Origin: Caballeronia calidae
GTDB lineage: Bacteria; Pseudomonadota; Gammaproteobacteria; Burkholderiales; Burkholderiaceae
NCBI RefSeq assembly: GCF_900044055.2
Contig: NZ_FCOX02000032.1
Coordinates: 38,578-102,577 of the forward strand
Reading direction: 5' to 3'
DNA: 64,000 bases
Position numbers and translations under genes: made by a program
Shown: piece by piece, positions 7,879 to 16,679 of the stretch
Layout of the letters: each line of letters opens with the position of its first letter
Numbering within the stretch: the first letter of the stretch is position 1
Notes under the pieces: model-generated
Told to the model about the DNA's origin: nothing
Database searches by the model: none
Seen by the model: the letters and a program-made list of their open reading frames with translations, nothing else

Positions 7879-9141
7879 TCAGTCCGGCAGAATCGATTCC
7901 CCGGCGAACAACTGCTTCACCTCTTCGCGCTCGCGCACGAGACGCGCGCGTTCGCCATCGACCATGATTTCGGCGGCGCGCGGACGCGTGTTGTAGTTCG
8001 AGCTCATCACGAAGCCATACGCGCCCGCCGAGCAGATCGCGAGCAGATCGCCGGGCTCGACGGCCAGTTCGCGGTCACGACCGAGCCAGTCGCCGCTTTC
8101 GCACACCGGACCGACGACATCGTACTTGTGCGCTTTCGCATCACGCTTCACGACCGGCACGATGCGATGAAACGCCTCGTACATCGCCGGGCGCGCGAGG
8201 TCGTTCATCGCGGCATCGACGATTGCGAAGTTCTTTTCCTCGCCCGGCTTCAGAAACTCGACGCGCGTGAGCAACACGCCCGCATTGCCGACGAGCGAGC
8301 GTCCCGGCTCGAAATACACTTCGCGCTGACCATGGCCACTCGTCTCGATGTGATCGAGGACCGTCTTCACGAACACGCCGATATCGGGCGGCGTTTCGTC
8401 GTCATAGGTGATGCCCAGACCGCCGCCGACATCGACGTGACGAATGCTCATGCCGTCCGATTCGATCTGCGCGACGAGCTCGAGCAACTTGTCGACCGCA
8501 TCGAGATACGGGCTGATTTCGGTGATCTGCGAGCCGATATGGCAGTCGATGCCGACGACATCGAGGTTCGGCATTGCATGCGCTTGCGCGTAAGTCGCGC
8601 GCGCATCGCTGAACGCGACGCCGAACTTGTTCGACTTGAGACCGGTGGAAATATACGGATGCGTCTTCGCATCGACATCGGGATTCACGCGCAGCGAAAC
8701 GGGCGCCTTCTTGCCGAGCGACTTCGCGACTTCGTTCAGCGCGTGCAGCTCGGGAATCGATTCGACGTTGAAGCACTTCACGCCGGCTTCGAGCGCCTCG
8801 CGCATTTCCGCCGCCGATTTGCCGACGCCCGAGAACACGGTGTTTTCCGCCTTGCCGCCCCCCGCGAGCACGCGCGCGAGTTCACCCGACGACACGATGT
8901 CGAAGCCCGCGCCCATGCGCGCGAACACGTTGAGCACCGCGAGATTGCTGTTCGCCTTCACCGCGACGTGCACGGTCGCGCGGCGGCCCGCGCAGGCATC
9001 GGCGTAGGCATGATAGGCGCGCGTCAGCGCATCGCGCGAATAGACGTAGAGCGGCGTGCCGAACTGCTCCGCGAGCGACGCGGCTGAGACGCCTTCGGCA
9101 TGCAGAACGCCGTCGACATAGTGGAATGCGGAATCACTCAT
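7879..9141 (-). CDS. lysA: Diaminopimelate decarboxylase
   Basis: The PLP enzyme that decarboxylates meso-diaminopimelate to lysine, the last step of lysine synthesis. The 420-residue product is an alanine-racemase-fold group IV decarboxylase. The PLP lysine is in VAVKANSN (K62). Later motifs are HIGSQI, the glycine loop DVGGGLGI, EPGRS and the CESGDWLG region that contributes the second-subunit active site, all in order. Its length is normal. It lies 43 bp after lptM on the same strand, a conserved proteobacterial pair. Confidence 0.96.
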   Translation of the reverse strand: MSDSAFHYVDGVLHAEGVSAASLAEQFGTPLYVYSRDALTRAYHAYADACAGRRATVHVAVKANSNLAVLNVFARMGAGFDIVSSGELARVLAGGGKAENTVFSGVGKSAAEMREALEAGVKCFNVESIPELHALNEVAKSLGKKAPVSLRVNPDVDAKTHPYISTGLKSNKFGVAFSDARATYAQAHAMPNLDVVGIDCHIGSQITEISPYLDAVDKLLELVAQIESDGMSIRHVDVGGGLGITYDDETPPDIGVFVKTVLDHIETSGHGQREVYFEPGRSLVGNAGVLLTRVEFLKPGEEKNFAIVDAAMNDLARPAMYEAFHRIVPVVKRDAKAHKYDVVGPVCESGDWLGRDRELAVEPGDLLAICSAGAYGFVMSSNYNTRPRAAEIMVDGERARLVREREEVKQLFAGESILPD

Positions 9142-9184
9142 GCGTGGAATCGAAAATGCGCGGGTGAGCGCGCGAGGCGGAAGA

Positions 9185-9451
9185 TCAGTCAGCGGACGAA
9201 GCGGGCTTGGGCGCCGAGTTCAGAGTGGTCTCAGGCGCAAGCGTCAATGGCTGGCCCGATGTGTTCGGAACGCTACCCTGAGCGGCATTCGAAGGCGGCG
9301 TATTCTGGAGATCGTTGGGACGTTGCGGCAGCGGCGGCACCGTAGGCAGATAAAGCGGACCGCGTTGACCACAACCACTGAGCGAGAGTGTTGCCGCGGC
9401 GCCGATGCTCAAAGCCGCTACAATCGCGCTCATCCTGAAAACGACTCGCAT
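9185..9451 (-). CDS. lptM: LptM (YifL)-type small lipoprotein
   Basis: LptM is a small outer membrane lipoprotein that helps assemble the LptD/LptE lipopolysaccharide translocon. The 88-residue product has a signal peptide ending in the lipobox LSGC (C27) directly followed by GQRGPLYLP, the family signature. The rest is a Pro/Asn/Ala-rich disordered tail. It is upstream of lysA and divergent from cyaY, with 35 bp between the start codons. A second in-frame Met seven residues in would also give a workable signal peptide. Confidence 0.85.
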   Translation of the reverse strand: MRVVFRMSAIVAALSIGAAATLSLSGCGQRGPLYLPTVPPLPQRPNDLQNTPPSNAAQGSVPNTSGQPLTLAPETTLNSAPKPASSAD

Positions 9452-9486
9452 GACCGTCCCTAAACGTTTAATCGATGGAGTTTAGC

Positions 9487-9804
9487 ATGACAGACCAGGA
9501 ATACCTGACGCTGGCGGAGGCCGCACTGACAGCCATCGAGCGCTCGGTGGACCAGGCCGAGGCCGATATCGAATTCGAGCGCAGCGGCAATGTGCTGACC
9601 TTGGAATTCGAGAATCGCACGAAGGTGATCGTGAACCTGCAGCCGCCGAAACACGAAATCTGGCTCGCGGCGAAGGCGGGCGGATTCCACTACAAGTACG
9701 TCGACGGCGCATGGCGGGACACGCGCGACAACAGCGAATTCTTCGCGACGTTGAGCAAATATTCGACGGAGCAGGCCGGCGAGCCGATCAACTTCAAGGC
9801 ATAA
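9487..9804 (+). CDS. cyaY: Iron-sulfur cluster assembly protein CyaY (bacterial frataxin)
   Basis: Frataxin homologue that binds iron and modulates the IscS/IscU cluster assembly machine in the cytosol. The 105-residue product has an acidic N-terminal helix (residues 5-25, rich in E and D) and the frataxin beta-sheet with HEIWLAAKAGGFHY and a tryptophan in DGAWRDTR. The start at 9487 (MTDQEY) follows GGAG by 8 bp; an in-frame ATG 12 bp upstream would add MEFS. The gene order with lptM-lysA is common in beta- and gammaproteobacteria. Confidence 0.93.
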   Translation: MTDQEYLTLAEAALTAIERSVDQAEADIEFERSGNVLTLEFENRTKVIVNLQPPKHEIWLAAKAGGFHYKYVDGAWRDTRDNSEFFATLSKYSTEQAGEPINFKA

Positions 9805-9808
9805 AAAA

Positions 9809-9836
9809 AGCGAGCGGACCGCGTGATCCGCTCGCT
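9809..9836. terminator. Terminator between cyaY and mrcA
   Basis: AGCGAGCGGA and TCCGCTCGCT form the stem. The seven A on the left give a T-tract for the minus strand (mrcA); for cyaY the hairpin is followed only by TCGGG, so it is weaker in that direction. Confidence 0.7.
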
Positions 9837-9860
9837 TCGGGCATCGCAAGGGCTCGGCTG

Positions 9861-12269
9861 CTATTGGCCCTTGAACAGATTCATGATGTCCTGCCTTTCC
9901 TGGGCGCCGACTTCAGGCGTGGGCGCGGTCACACCGGACACGCCTTCCTGCGGCGGCGCCTGACTGACGCCGATCGTCGCGACGAAGCCGTGACCCGGCG
10001 TCATATCGTCGAAGTACAGCTCGTTGCCGAGCGATGTGATGTCGGGCGGTATCAACGGCTTGTACTCGGGCACGCCCTTGAGCGCCTTGCCCATGTAATC
10101 CATCCAGACCGGCAGCGCGAGACCGCCGCCCGTTTCCTTGTCGCCGAGGCTGCGCGGATTGTCGTAGCCGATCCACGCAATCGCCACGAGCGAGCGCTGA
10201 TAGCCGGCGAACCATGCATCGCGCGAATCGTTCGTCGTACCCGTCTTGCCGGCGAGATCGCCGCGCTTCAGCTGATTCGTCTTCGCGCCCGTGCCGTGCT
10301 GCGCGACGCTCTGCAGCAGGCTGTTCATCACGAACGCGTTGCGCGGCGTGATCGCGAGCGGCGCGCTTTGCTGCGCGACGAGCGGCTGCGGATGCGAGAC
10401 GACGCGGCCGTAAGGATCGGTGATGTCGGCGATCAGATACGGATTCACGCGATACCCGCCGTTCGCGAACACCGCATAGCCCGCCGCCATCTGCAGCGGC
10501 GTGACGAGACCCGCGCCGAGCGCCATCGGCAAGTAGGCGGGATGACGGTCCGCGTCGAAGCCGAAGCGCGTGATGTATTGCTGTGCGTACTTCGTGCCGA
10601 TATGGCTCAGGATGCGGATCGACACCATGTTCTTCGAGCGCTGCAGCGCCGAGCGCATGGTCATCGGGCCGTCGAAGCCGCCGCCGTAGTTCTTCGGCTC
10701 CCACGCCTGGCCGCCGGTCTCGGCCGCGCTGAAGAAGAGCGGGCCGTCGTTGATGATGGTCGCAGGCGAAAGACCCTTCTCCAGCGATGCCGAGTAAATA
10801 AACGGCTTGAAGCTCGAACCTGGCTGACGCCACGCCTGCGTCACGTGATTGAACTTGTTCTTGTTGAAGTCGAAGCCGCCGACGAGCGCGCGGATCGCGC
10901 CATCCTGCGGCACCATCGATATCAGCGCGCCTTCCACTTGCGGCAGTTGCGTGATGACCCAGTCGCCGTTGTCATCTTTCATGAGACGCACGATCGCGCC
11001 CGGACGAATGCGCGCGTTCGGCTGGGCCTTTGCGCTCAGCGCGAACTGCACGAAGCGCAGATCGTTGCCGCTGATCGTCGCCGTGTTGCCGTCGAGGAAG
11101 CTCGCCTTCACTTCCTTCGGGCTCGCGGATGTCACGACCGCCGCGACGATCTCGCCGTTGTCCGGATGCTCGGCGAGCGCATCGTCGATGGCCTGCTCGC
11201 GATCATCCGGGTTCGACGGCAGGTCGATATAACCCTCCGGCCCGCGATATCCATGCCGATGCTCGTAGTCCATCAGGCCCTTGCGCACCGCGCGATAGGC
11301 GGCGTCCTGGTCGCCTGAATCGATCGTCGTCACGACATTCAGGCCGCGCGTGTACGCTTCCTCGCGGTACTGCGCGTACATCATCTGGCGCACCATTTCC
11401 GCGACATATTCGGCGTGCACGCTGAATTCGCGTCCTTGCCCCTTCACGACGATCGGCTGCTTCACCGCCTGCTCGTACTGATCCTGCGTGATGAAATTCA
11501 ACTCGCGCATGCGTTGCAGGATGTACTCCTGCCGCACCTTCGCGCGCTTGGGATTGACGACCGGGTTATACGCGGACGGCGCCTTCGGCAGGCCCGCGAG
11601 CATGGCGGCCTCGGCGAGCGAGACATCCTTCAGATCCTTGCCGAAATAGACGCGCGCCGCGCTCGCGAAGCCATATGCGCGCTGGCCAAGATAGATCTGA
11701 TTCATATAGACCTCGAGAATCTGATCCTTGGTGAGCGCGCGCTCGATCTTGTAGGCGAGCAGCATCTCGTAGATCTTGCGCGTGTAGGTCTTCTCGCTCG
11801 ACAGGAAGAAATTGCGCGCGACCTGCATCGTGATCGTGCTCGCGCCCTGCGACGCATGCCCGTTGGTCAGCGCGACCGAGCCCGCGCGCAAAATGCCGGT
11901 GAGATCGACGCCGCCGTGGTCGTAGAAGCGCGCGTCCTCGATCGCGAGCACCGCTTTTTTCAGATGATCGGGCACGTCCCCAATGCGCACGACGCTGCGG
12001 CGCTCTTCGCCGAACTCGCCGATCAGCACGTGATCGGCCGTGTAGATGCGCAGCGGCACCTTCGGCTTGTAGTCGGTCAACGCTTCGAGCGAAGGCAGGT
12101 TCGGCATCGCGACGACGAGCGCGTAACCGAACACGAGGCCCGCGCACACGACGAGCGCAAACATGCTGACGAAAAATCCGAGCAGAAGCCGCGCCCACCA
12201 CGGGCGCTTGGCTTTCTTTTGCCCTTCGGGCGGCGTGGACGGCGAGTTGTTCGGAGAAGAAGATTGCAT
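9861..12269 (-). CDS. mrcA: Penicillin-binding protein 1A (class A, bifunctional)
   Basis: Peptidoglycan glycosyltransferase and DD-transpeptidase anchored in the inner membrane. The 802-residue product has a cytosolic Pro/Ser-rich start and a membrane anchor at about 27-54. The glycosyltransferase domain has the catalytic Glu in AIEDARFYDHGG (E111) and QGASTITMQVARN. The transpeptidase domain has the SxxK serine in PGSSFKPF (S485), SKN (545-547) and KTGTT (675-679). All catalytic motifs are intact. It is divergent from pilM, a conserved arrangement in this group. Confidence 0.95.
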   Translation of the reverse strand: MQSSSPNNSPSTPPEGQKKAKRPWWARLLLGFFVSMFALVVCAGLVFGYALVVAMPNLPSLEALTDYKPKVPLRIYTADHVLIGEFGEERRSVVRIGDVPDHLKKAVLAIEDARFYDHGGVDLTGILRAGSVALTNGHASQGASTITMQVARNFFLSSEKTYTRKIYEMLLAYKIERALTKDQILEVYMNQIYLGQRAYGFASAARVYFGKDLKDVSLAEAAMLAGLPKAPSAYNPVVNPKRAKVRQEYILQRMRELNFITQDQYEQAVKQPIVVKGQGREFSVHAEYVAEMVRQMMYAQYREEAYTRGLNVVTTIDSGDQDAAYRAVRKGLMDYEHRHGYRGPEGYIDLPSNPDDREQAIDDALAEHPDNGEIVAAVVTSASPKEVKASFLDGNTATISGNDLRFVQFALSAKAQPNARIRPGAIVRLMKDDNGDWVITQLPQVEGALISMVPQDGAIRALVGGFDFNKNKFNHVTQAWRQPGSSFKPFIYSASLEKGLSPATIINDGPLFFSAAETGGQAWEPKNYGGGFDGPMTMRSALQRSKNMVSIRILSHIGTKYAQQYITRFGFDADRHPAYLPMALGAGLVTPLQMAAGYAVFANGGYRVNPYLIADITDPYGRVVSHPQPLVAQQSAPLAITPRNAFVMNSLLQSVAQHGTGAKTNQLKRGDLAGKTGTTNDSRDAWFAGYQRSLVAIAWIGYDNPRSLGDKETGGGLALPVWMDYMGKALKGVPEYKPLIPPDITSLGNELYFDDMTPGHGFVATIGVSQAPPQEGVSGVTAPTPEVGAQERQDIMNLFKGQ

Positions 12270-12293
12270 AGCACCACCAAAAACAGTCTCGCG

Positions 12294-12299
12294 ATTATA
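12294..12299 (-). promoter_or_regulatory. Candidate -10 box for mrcA
   Basis: A perfect TATAAT on the minus strand, 25 bp upstream of the mrcA start codon. No good -35 is visible at 16-18 bp, so only the -10 is offered. Confidence 0.35.
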
Positions 12300-12518
12300 G
12301 CCGCCCGGGGTTTAGGACTTTTCTGGACGCTTACAGCGCGCGGCCGTCACGCTCACTTGCCGCTGTCTTCAAGATACGCGCGATCGGGCGCGGAAGCATC
12401 CTTGCAACGCGCGCGTTGGCCGTTCGGCCGAGTGTTCGTCTCCGTCGACGCTCGCGAAAATCCTTCCACATCAGGCGCCCGAATGGTTCGGTGCGCGATC
12501 GAATGGAAGGAGTGGGTC

Positions 12519-13520
12519 ATGAGCAAGGAAAACGCGTTGCGCGGCACGATGCTGACCGTCACGCGGCGCTACGCGGCGGGCATCGACGTAGGTGAGGACG
12601 CGCTGCGGCTCGCGGTTGTGAGCAGACGATTGAGGGCGAATGCGGCGGTGTGCGTCGAACATCTGGAGTCGGTGGCACTGCCGTCGGGCACCGTGATCGA
12701 CGGCGATTTCGTCGATCGCGCGGCCATCGTCGCGGCATTGCGCGAAGCTTTTGGGCGCTTGCCCGAAAACGGCGCATGGCGGGCGCTGCGCTGCGCGATG
12801 GGCTTGCCTGCATCGGCGACGCTCACGATGCAGATCCCGCTCTCGCGTCTGATGGAATCGAACGAACGCTTTGCGGCCGACATCGGCGGCGATCCGCGCG
12901 GCATGCTCGAACCGGCTGTGCTGGCCGAAGCCGAGCGCGCATCGGGCATCGAGTGCGGCGCGCTGGCGGTGGACTGGTCCGTGCAAGCGCGCGAGGACGG
13001 TCAGGCGCGGGTCGCGATCGCGGCCACGGCGCGGCGGCATGTCGAGGCGCGCGTCGAGACGGCGGCGGAAGCGGGCATCGCGCTATCGGCCATCGACGGA
13101 GAGCCGGCTGCGGCGTTGCGCGCGATGCGCCATGCCGGCTCGGTCGAACTGGATGCCGACGCGCGTTATCTGGTCTGCTGGCTGGAAAACAGCGGCCTGC
13201 ACGGCTGGCTCGTCGGCTCGCGCGGCATCGAGAACGAGGTGCGATATCCCGCGCCGGAGCATCGGAGCATCGCGGACGCGCTGCACGATCTCGCGGGGCA
13301 GGACGCGCCGCTCGACTGCATCTACGTGGGCGGCCAGATCGAACTGCTGGGGCACGCGAGCCTCCCGCTTCCGTTGCTCGGCCAGACCTTCGGCTGCGCG
13401 GCGCTGCCGTTCGAGGCCGCGCCTTACTGCAACGGCGCTTCCGATATCCATGCCGCGCACAGGCATTCGCCGCGATTCGCCGCCGCGTTCGGACTGGCAT
13501 TGCGCGAGGTGATGCAATGA
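12519..13520 (+). CDS. pilM: Type IV pilus/competence assembly ATPase-fold protein PilM
   Basis: PilM is an actin-like cytosolic protein that binds the N-terminus of PilN and links the inner membrane alignment complex to the pilus machine. The 333-residue product shows the nucleotide-site opening YAAGIDVGEDALRLAVV near residues 17-33 and ARYLVCWLENSG later. The N-terminal half is otherwise divergent from well-studied PilM proteins, as is usual for the Burkholderia version. GAAGGAG lies 7 bp before the ATG. It overlaps pilN by 4 nt. The surrounding cluster has no pilus ATPases or pilins; those must be elsewhere. Confidence 0.75.
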   Translation: MSKENALRGTMLTVTRRYAAGIDVGEDALRLAVVSRRLRANAAVCVEHLESVALPSGTVIDGDFVDRAAIVAALREAFGRLPENGAWRALRCAMGLPASATLTMQIPLSRLMESNERFAADIGGDPRGMLEPAVLAEAERASGIECGALAVDWSVQAREDGQARVAIAATARRHVEARVETAAEAGIALSAIDGEPAAALRAMRHAGSVELDADARYLVCWLENSGLHGWLVGSRGIENEVRYPAPEHRSIADALHDLAGQDAPLDCIYVGGQIELLGHASLPLPLLGQTFGCAALPFEAAPYCNGASDIHAAHRHSPRFAAAFGLALREVMQ

Positions 13521-14200
13521 ACGCCGCCATGCTCGATGGATTCAACCTGCTTCCGTATCGCGCGCGACGACGCCGCGAAGTGCGGCGGCAGCGGCTCGCG
13601 CTGATCGGCGCGGTGAGTCTTGCCGGCTGCGCGGCCGTCGGCGCCGTGGCCGGCTGGGATGCGTTCGAGCGCGCCCGGCTGGACGAGCGGCGCATGGCGC
13701 TGGAAGTATCGCTGCGCGCGTCCAGTGCGGGGATCGACGAACATGCGCGGCTCGTTCGCGCGGAAGCCGACCGGCGGCGCGCGCGTGAGGTCGCGCAGCC
13801 GCTGGCCTTGCCGCGCGAGCGCTTCGTCGCGCTTCTCGAGGCGCTCGCGGATGCGCCGCCGCAACCCGGTGTCGCGCTTCAACACGTTTCGCAGCGGACG
13901 AGCGAGGTCGAGCTCGCGGCGCTCGCGCCCGATTCGCAGGCTGCCGCGCAATGGCTCAAGCGGCTGGAGCGACTGCCTGGCGTGCAGGCGGTGGAAGTGA
14001 TCGAAATGAAGCGGCGCGCGGATACCTTCACGTCCGGCAAGCGCGGCGCACCGGCGCTGGCAGGAGAGCGTCCGGCGCGTTTCGAGTTCGTCGCGCTCGT
14101 GCGTTATGCGCCGGATCATGCGCACGATGATGCGGCGTCGCGCCGGCCGCATCCGATATTGACGGCCAATCGCCCGGCAGCGCAGGGGAAACGCCCATGA
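13517..14200 (+). CDS. pilN: Type IV pilus inner membrane protein PilN
   Basis: A bitopic inner membrane protein of the pilus alignment complex. The 227-residue product starts with MNAAMLDGFNLLPYRARRR; the (I/F)NLLP(Y/W)R motif is the PilM-binding peptide of PilN. One membrane segment follows (about 29-47), then a coiled-coil region (about 48-90) and a ferredoxin-like periplasmic domain with VQAVEVIEMKR. The tail is basic and proline-rich. It overlaps pilM and pilO by ATGA junctions. Confidence 0.85.
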   Translation: MNAAMLDGFNLLPYRARRRREVRRQRLALIGAVSLAGCAAVGAVAGWDAFERARLDERRMALEVSLRASSAGIDEHARLVRAEADRRRAREVAQPLALPRERFVALLEALADAPPQPGVALQHVSQRTSEVELAALAPDSQAAAQWLKRLERLPGVQAVEVIEMKRRADTFTSGKRGAPALAGERPARFEFVALVRYAPDHAHDDAASRRPHPILTANRPAAQGKRP

Positions 14201-15065
14201 GCACGCTTCCGATGAACTTCGCCGCGAAGCGGCACGCGCGCGGTTTGCCGTTCGTCTTTCGGCCGCTCGACGAATGGTCGCGGCGTCGAACCGTTTGCGT
14301 CGCGCTTGCAGTGGGCCTGCTCGTGTTCACGGCCGGTCTGCGCGCCTGGCGGATGTCGGATGCGAGCCAGCTCGACGCCAGCCGCGCGGCATGGCGGCGA
14401 CGCAGGCGAAATCGCTACAGGCCGGCCGCATGATTGCCGAGTTGCCCGATCTGCGGGCGCGGGCGGCGTCGGGCCGCCTGTCCCCCGAGCGCTGGAGCGC
14501 CGCCGACGCGTTGCGCGCCGTCGCGGATCTCGCCGCTCAGAACGGGCTGCGCGTCGCGGGCATCGAACCCGTCGCGGCCAAAGGCGGCGATCCGAAGACG
14601 CGCGAGCCGATTCCGGAACGCGCGCTCAAGCTGCGCGCGGACGGCACGTTCGCGGAGATGCAACGCTTCCTCGCGGCGCTCGCCGGTCTGCCGCGGCTCG
14701 TCGTGCCCGAAAACGTGCAGATCAAACGGCAGGCGGGCGGGCTTGCCATCGAGGCGACGCTGCGCATCTTCGAAACCCTGCCGGCGGTCGCGCCCGCCGC
14801 GGCGCCGCGCGCGAACGCGTTCATCGTCGATCCGTTCGGCAGTCCGGACGCCGCTGCGCAGGGCGGCGACATGCTGCTGGTCGGCACCTTCGTGGGCCGC
14901 CACCGTGCGATGGCGCTCCTGCAGAGCGGCCGCGATGTCGATGCCTTCACGCCGGGACAGAAGATCGGCGACGAACGGCTCGGACGCGTCATGCCGCGCG
15001 TGGTCGAGTTCGCTCGCAACGACGGCTATTCGCGCAAGCTGACGTTCGCGGAGGATCGCCCATGA
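14197..15065 (+). pseudogene. pilO: PilO-like protein with PilP-like tail, interrupted by an apparent -1 frameshift
   Basis: Translation from ATG 14197 gives a cytosolic start (residues 1-30), one membrane segment (VCVALAVGLLVFTAGLRAW) and the beginning of a coiled coil, then runs into a basic nonsense tail and a stop at 14431-14433. From about 14391 the good coding frame is the next one: AATQAKSLQAGRMIAELPD, then a PilO-type periplasmic domain, and from about 14832 (DPFGSP) a domain resembling PilP (GDMLLVGTFVGRHRAM, GQKIGDERLGRVMPR) to the stop at 15065. Restoring one G at 14393-14394 (TGGCGG to TGGGCGG) would give a continuous 289-residue protein. It could be a real mutation or a sequencing error in a G-run. 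Confidence 0.75.
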
Positions 15066-16585
15066 GCTTCATCGCGCAGCTTCCACGCAGATTCGCGGGG
15101 CCGGGCGCGGCGCTTCTGTTGTGCGCGCACGCGGCGCTCGCCGCCGAAAATGCCGATGCGATCATCGCGCCACTGCCTCCGCTGCCGGCATCGTTCGACG
15201 GACAACCGGCGGGTCGGCTCGCGCTCGACACGACTCCGCCGCCCGTCGCTCAAAACGCGGACGCCACGCCTGCCGCAAAGCCCGCAGCCGATCCGCCTGA
15301 TGCGCCCGAGGCGCTGGAAGGCCCGCCGGTGCCCTTGCCGAAGCTCGAACGGCTGAGCAGCGCAGCGCACGAAACGGACAGCGGCAAGCCGATCACGCTC
15401 GACCTGAAGAACGCCGACCTGAGCACCGCACTGCAGGCGTTAGCGCGCTTCAGCGGCCTGAACATCGTCGCGAGCGACAAGGTGCGCGGGCAGGTGTCGA
15501 TGAATCTCGTCGCCGTGCCGTGGCGGCGCGCCTTCGACACTCTGCTCGAAGTGAACGGTCTCGCGATGGAGCAACACGGCAACGTGATCTGGGTCGCGCC
15601 GCTCGCCGAGCTTGCCGCGCGCGAGAAGCTTCGTTTCGAAGCGCATGCGCGCGCCGCGGATCTCGAGCCGCTCGCGAGCCGTACGTTCGTGCTGCGCTAT
15701 TCGCGCGCCGAAGACCTTCGCAAGACGCTGACGGGCACGGGCAGCCAGCGCGTGCTGTCGAAGCGCGGCTCGGCCATCGCCGATGCGCGCACGAACCTGC
15801 TCTTCGTCACCGATCTCGATGCGCGCGTCCAGCAGATCGCGGAGCTGGTCGCACTGATCGACAAGCCGACGCCGCAGGTGATGATCGAGGCGAGGATCGT
15901 CGAAGGCGAGGCGGGGCTGTCGCGCAATCTCGGCGTCAAGCTGGGCGTCGCGCCGCAAAACGATCCGTCGACCGGGTTCTCGGGCGGCAAGGACGGTGTG
16001 GTATACGATCTGTCGGCGGGGCCGATCAACGGTTTCGACGCCGCGACGGCCGGGCTCACCTTGTTCGTCGCGCAGGCGACGCGTCTGCTCAACATCGAGC
16101 TGAGCGCGCTGGAGGCCGAAGGGCGCGGGCAGATCGTCTCGCGTCCGCGCGTGGTGACGGCGGACCGCGTGAAGTCCGTCGTCGAGCAGGGCATGGAGGT
16201 GCCGTATCAGGCGAAGGTCGGCAACGGCATGTCGGGCGTGCAGTTTCGACGCGCAACGCTCAAACTGGAGGTTGAGCCGCAGATCACGCCGCACGGGCAC
16301 GTCATTCTCGATCTCGACATCACGAAGGACAGTCTCGGCGAGCAGACGGCGAACGGGCCGGCCATCCATACCAAGCACGTCCAGACGCGTGTGGAAGTGG
16401 AAAACGGCGGGACCGTCGCGATCGGCGGAATCTACTCGGACGACGAGCGGCAGGACACCACGGGCGTACCGGCACTGTCGAAACTGCCGCTGATCGGCTG
16501 GCTGTTCCGTCATGACGCGCGGCGCAGCTCGAAGAGCGAGCTCGTCATATTGATTACGCCGCATGTGATCGCGTCGGGCGGCTGA
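15062..16585 (+). CDS. pilQ: Type IV pilus/competence outer membrane secretin PilQ (HofQ-like)
   Basis: Forms the gated outer membrane channel through which pili or DNA pass. The 507-residue product has a signal peptide ending at ALAAEN, a Pro/Ala-rich linker (about 30-90), an STN-type domain (ITLDLKNADLSTALQALARF), an N1-type domain with DARTNLLFVTD and the secretin core (QVMIEARIVEGEAG, then VPYQAKVGNG). The C-terminal signature IGGIYSDDERQ and VPALSKLPLIGWLF is typical. It lacks the AMIN domains of long PilQ proteins, so it is the short HofQ/ComE type. It overlaps the pilO stop by 4 nt, so the pilO frameshift may lower its translation. Confidence 0.92.
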   Translation: MSFIAQLPRRFAGPGAALLLCAHAALAAENADAIIAPLPPLPASFDGQPAGRLALDTTPPPVAQNADATPAAKPAADPPDAPEALEGPPVPLPKLERLSSAAHETDSGKPITLDLKNADLSTALQALARFSGLNIVASDKVRGQVSMNLVAVPWRRAFDTLLEVNGLAMEQHGNVIWVAPLAELAAREKLRFEAHARAADLEPLASRTFVLRYSRAEDLRKTLTGTGSQRVLSKRGSAIADARTNLLFVTDLDARVQQIAELVALIDKPTPQVMIEARIVEGEAGLSRNLGVKLGVAPQNDPSTGFSGGKDGVVYDLSAGPINGFDAATAGLTLFVAQATRLLNIELSALEAEGRGQIVSRPRVVTADRVKSVVEQGMEVPYQAKVGNGMSGVQFRRATLKLEVEPQITPHGHVILDLDITKDSLGEQTANGPAIHTKHVQTRVEVENGGTVAIGGIYSDDERQDTTGVPALSKLPLIGWLFRHDARRSSKSELVILITPHVIASGG

Positions 16586-16679
16586 GCGCCGCCGGAAGGG
16601 CGGCGCGACTCGACAAAGCGGGCGGTTTGCCCTTAAGCTGCCGCACGAACAAATTGCATCGAACTGGAAGGAAACCGAG

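Noticed and set aside
11415..12518. Long N-terminal extension of the pilM frame
   Set aside because: The extension is antisense to mrcA and crosses the divergent promoter region; a clear binding site and ATG mark the pilM start at 12519.
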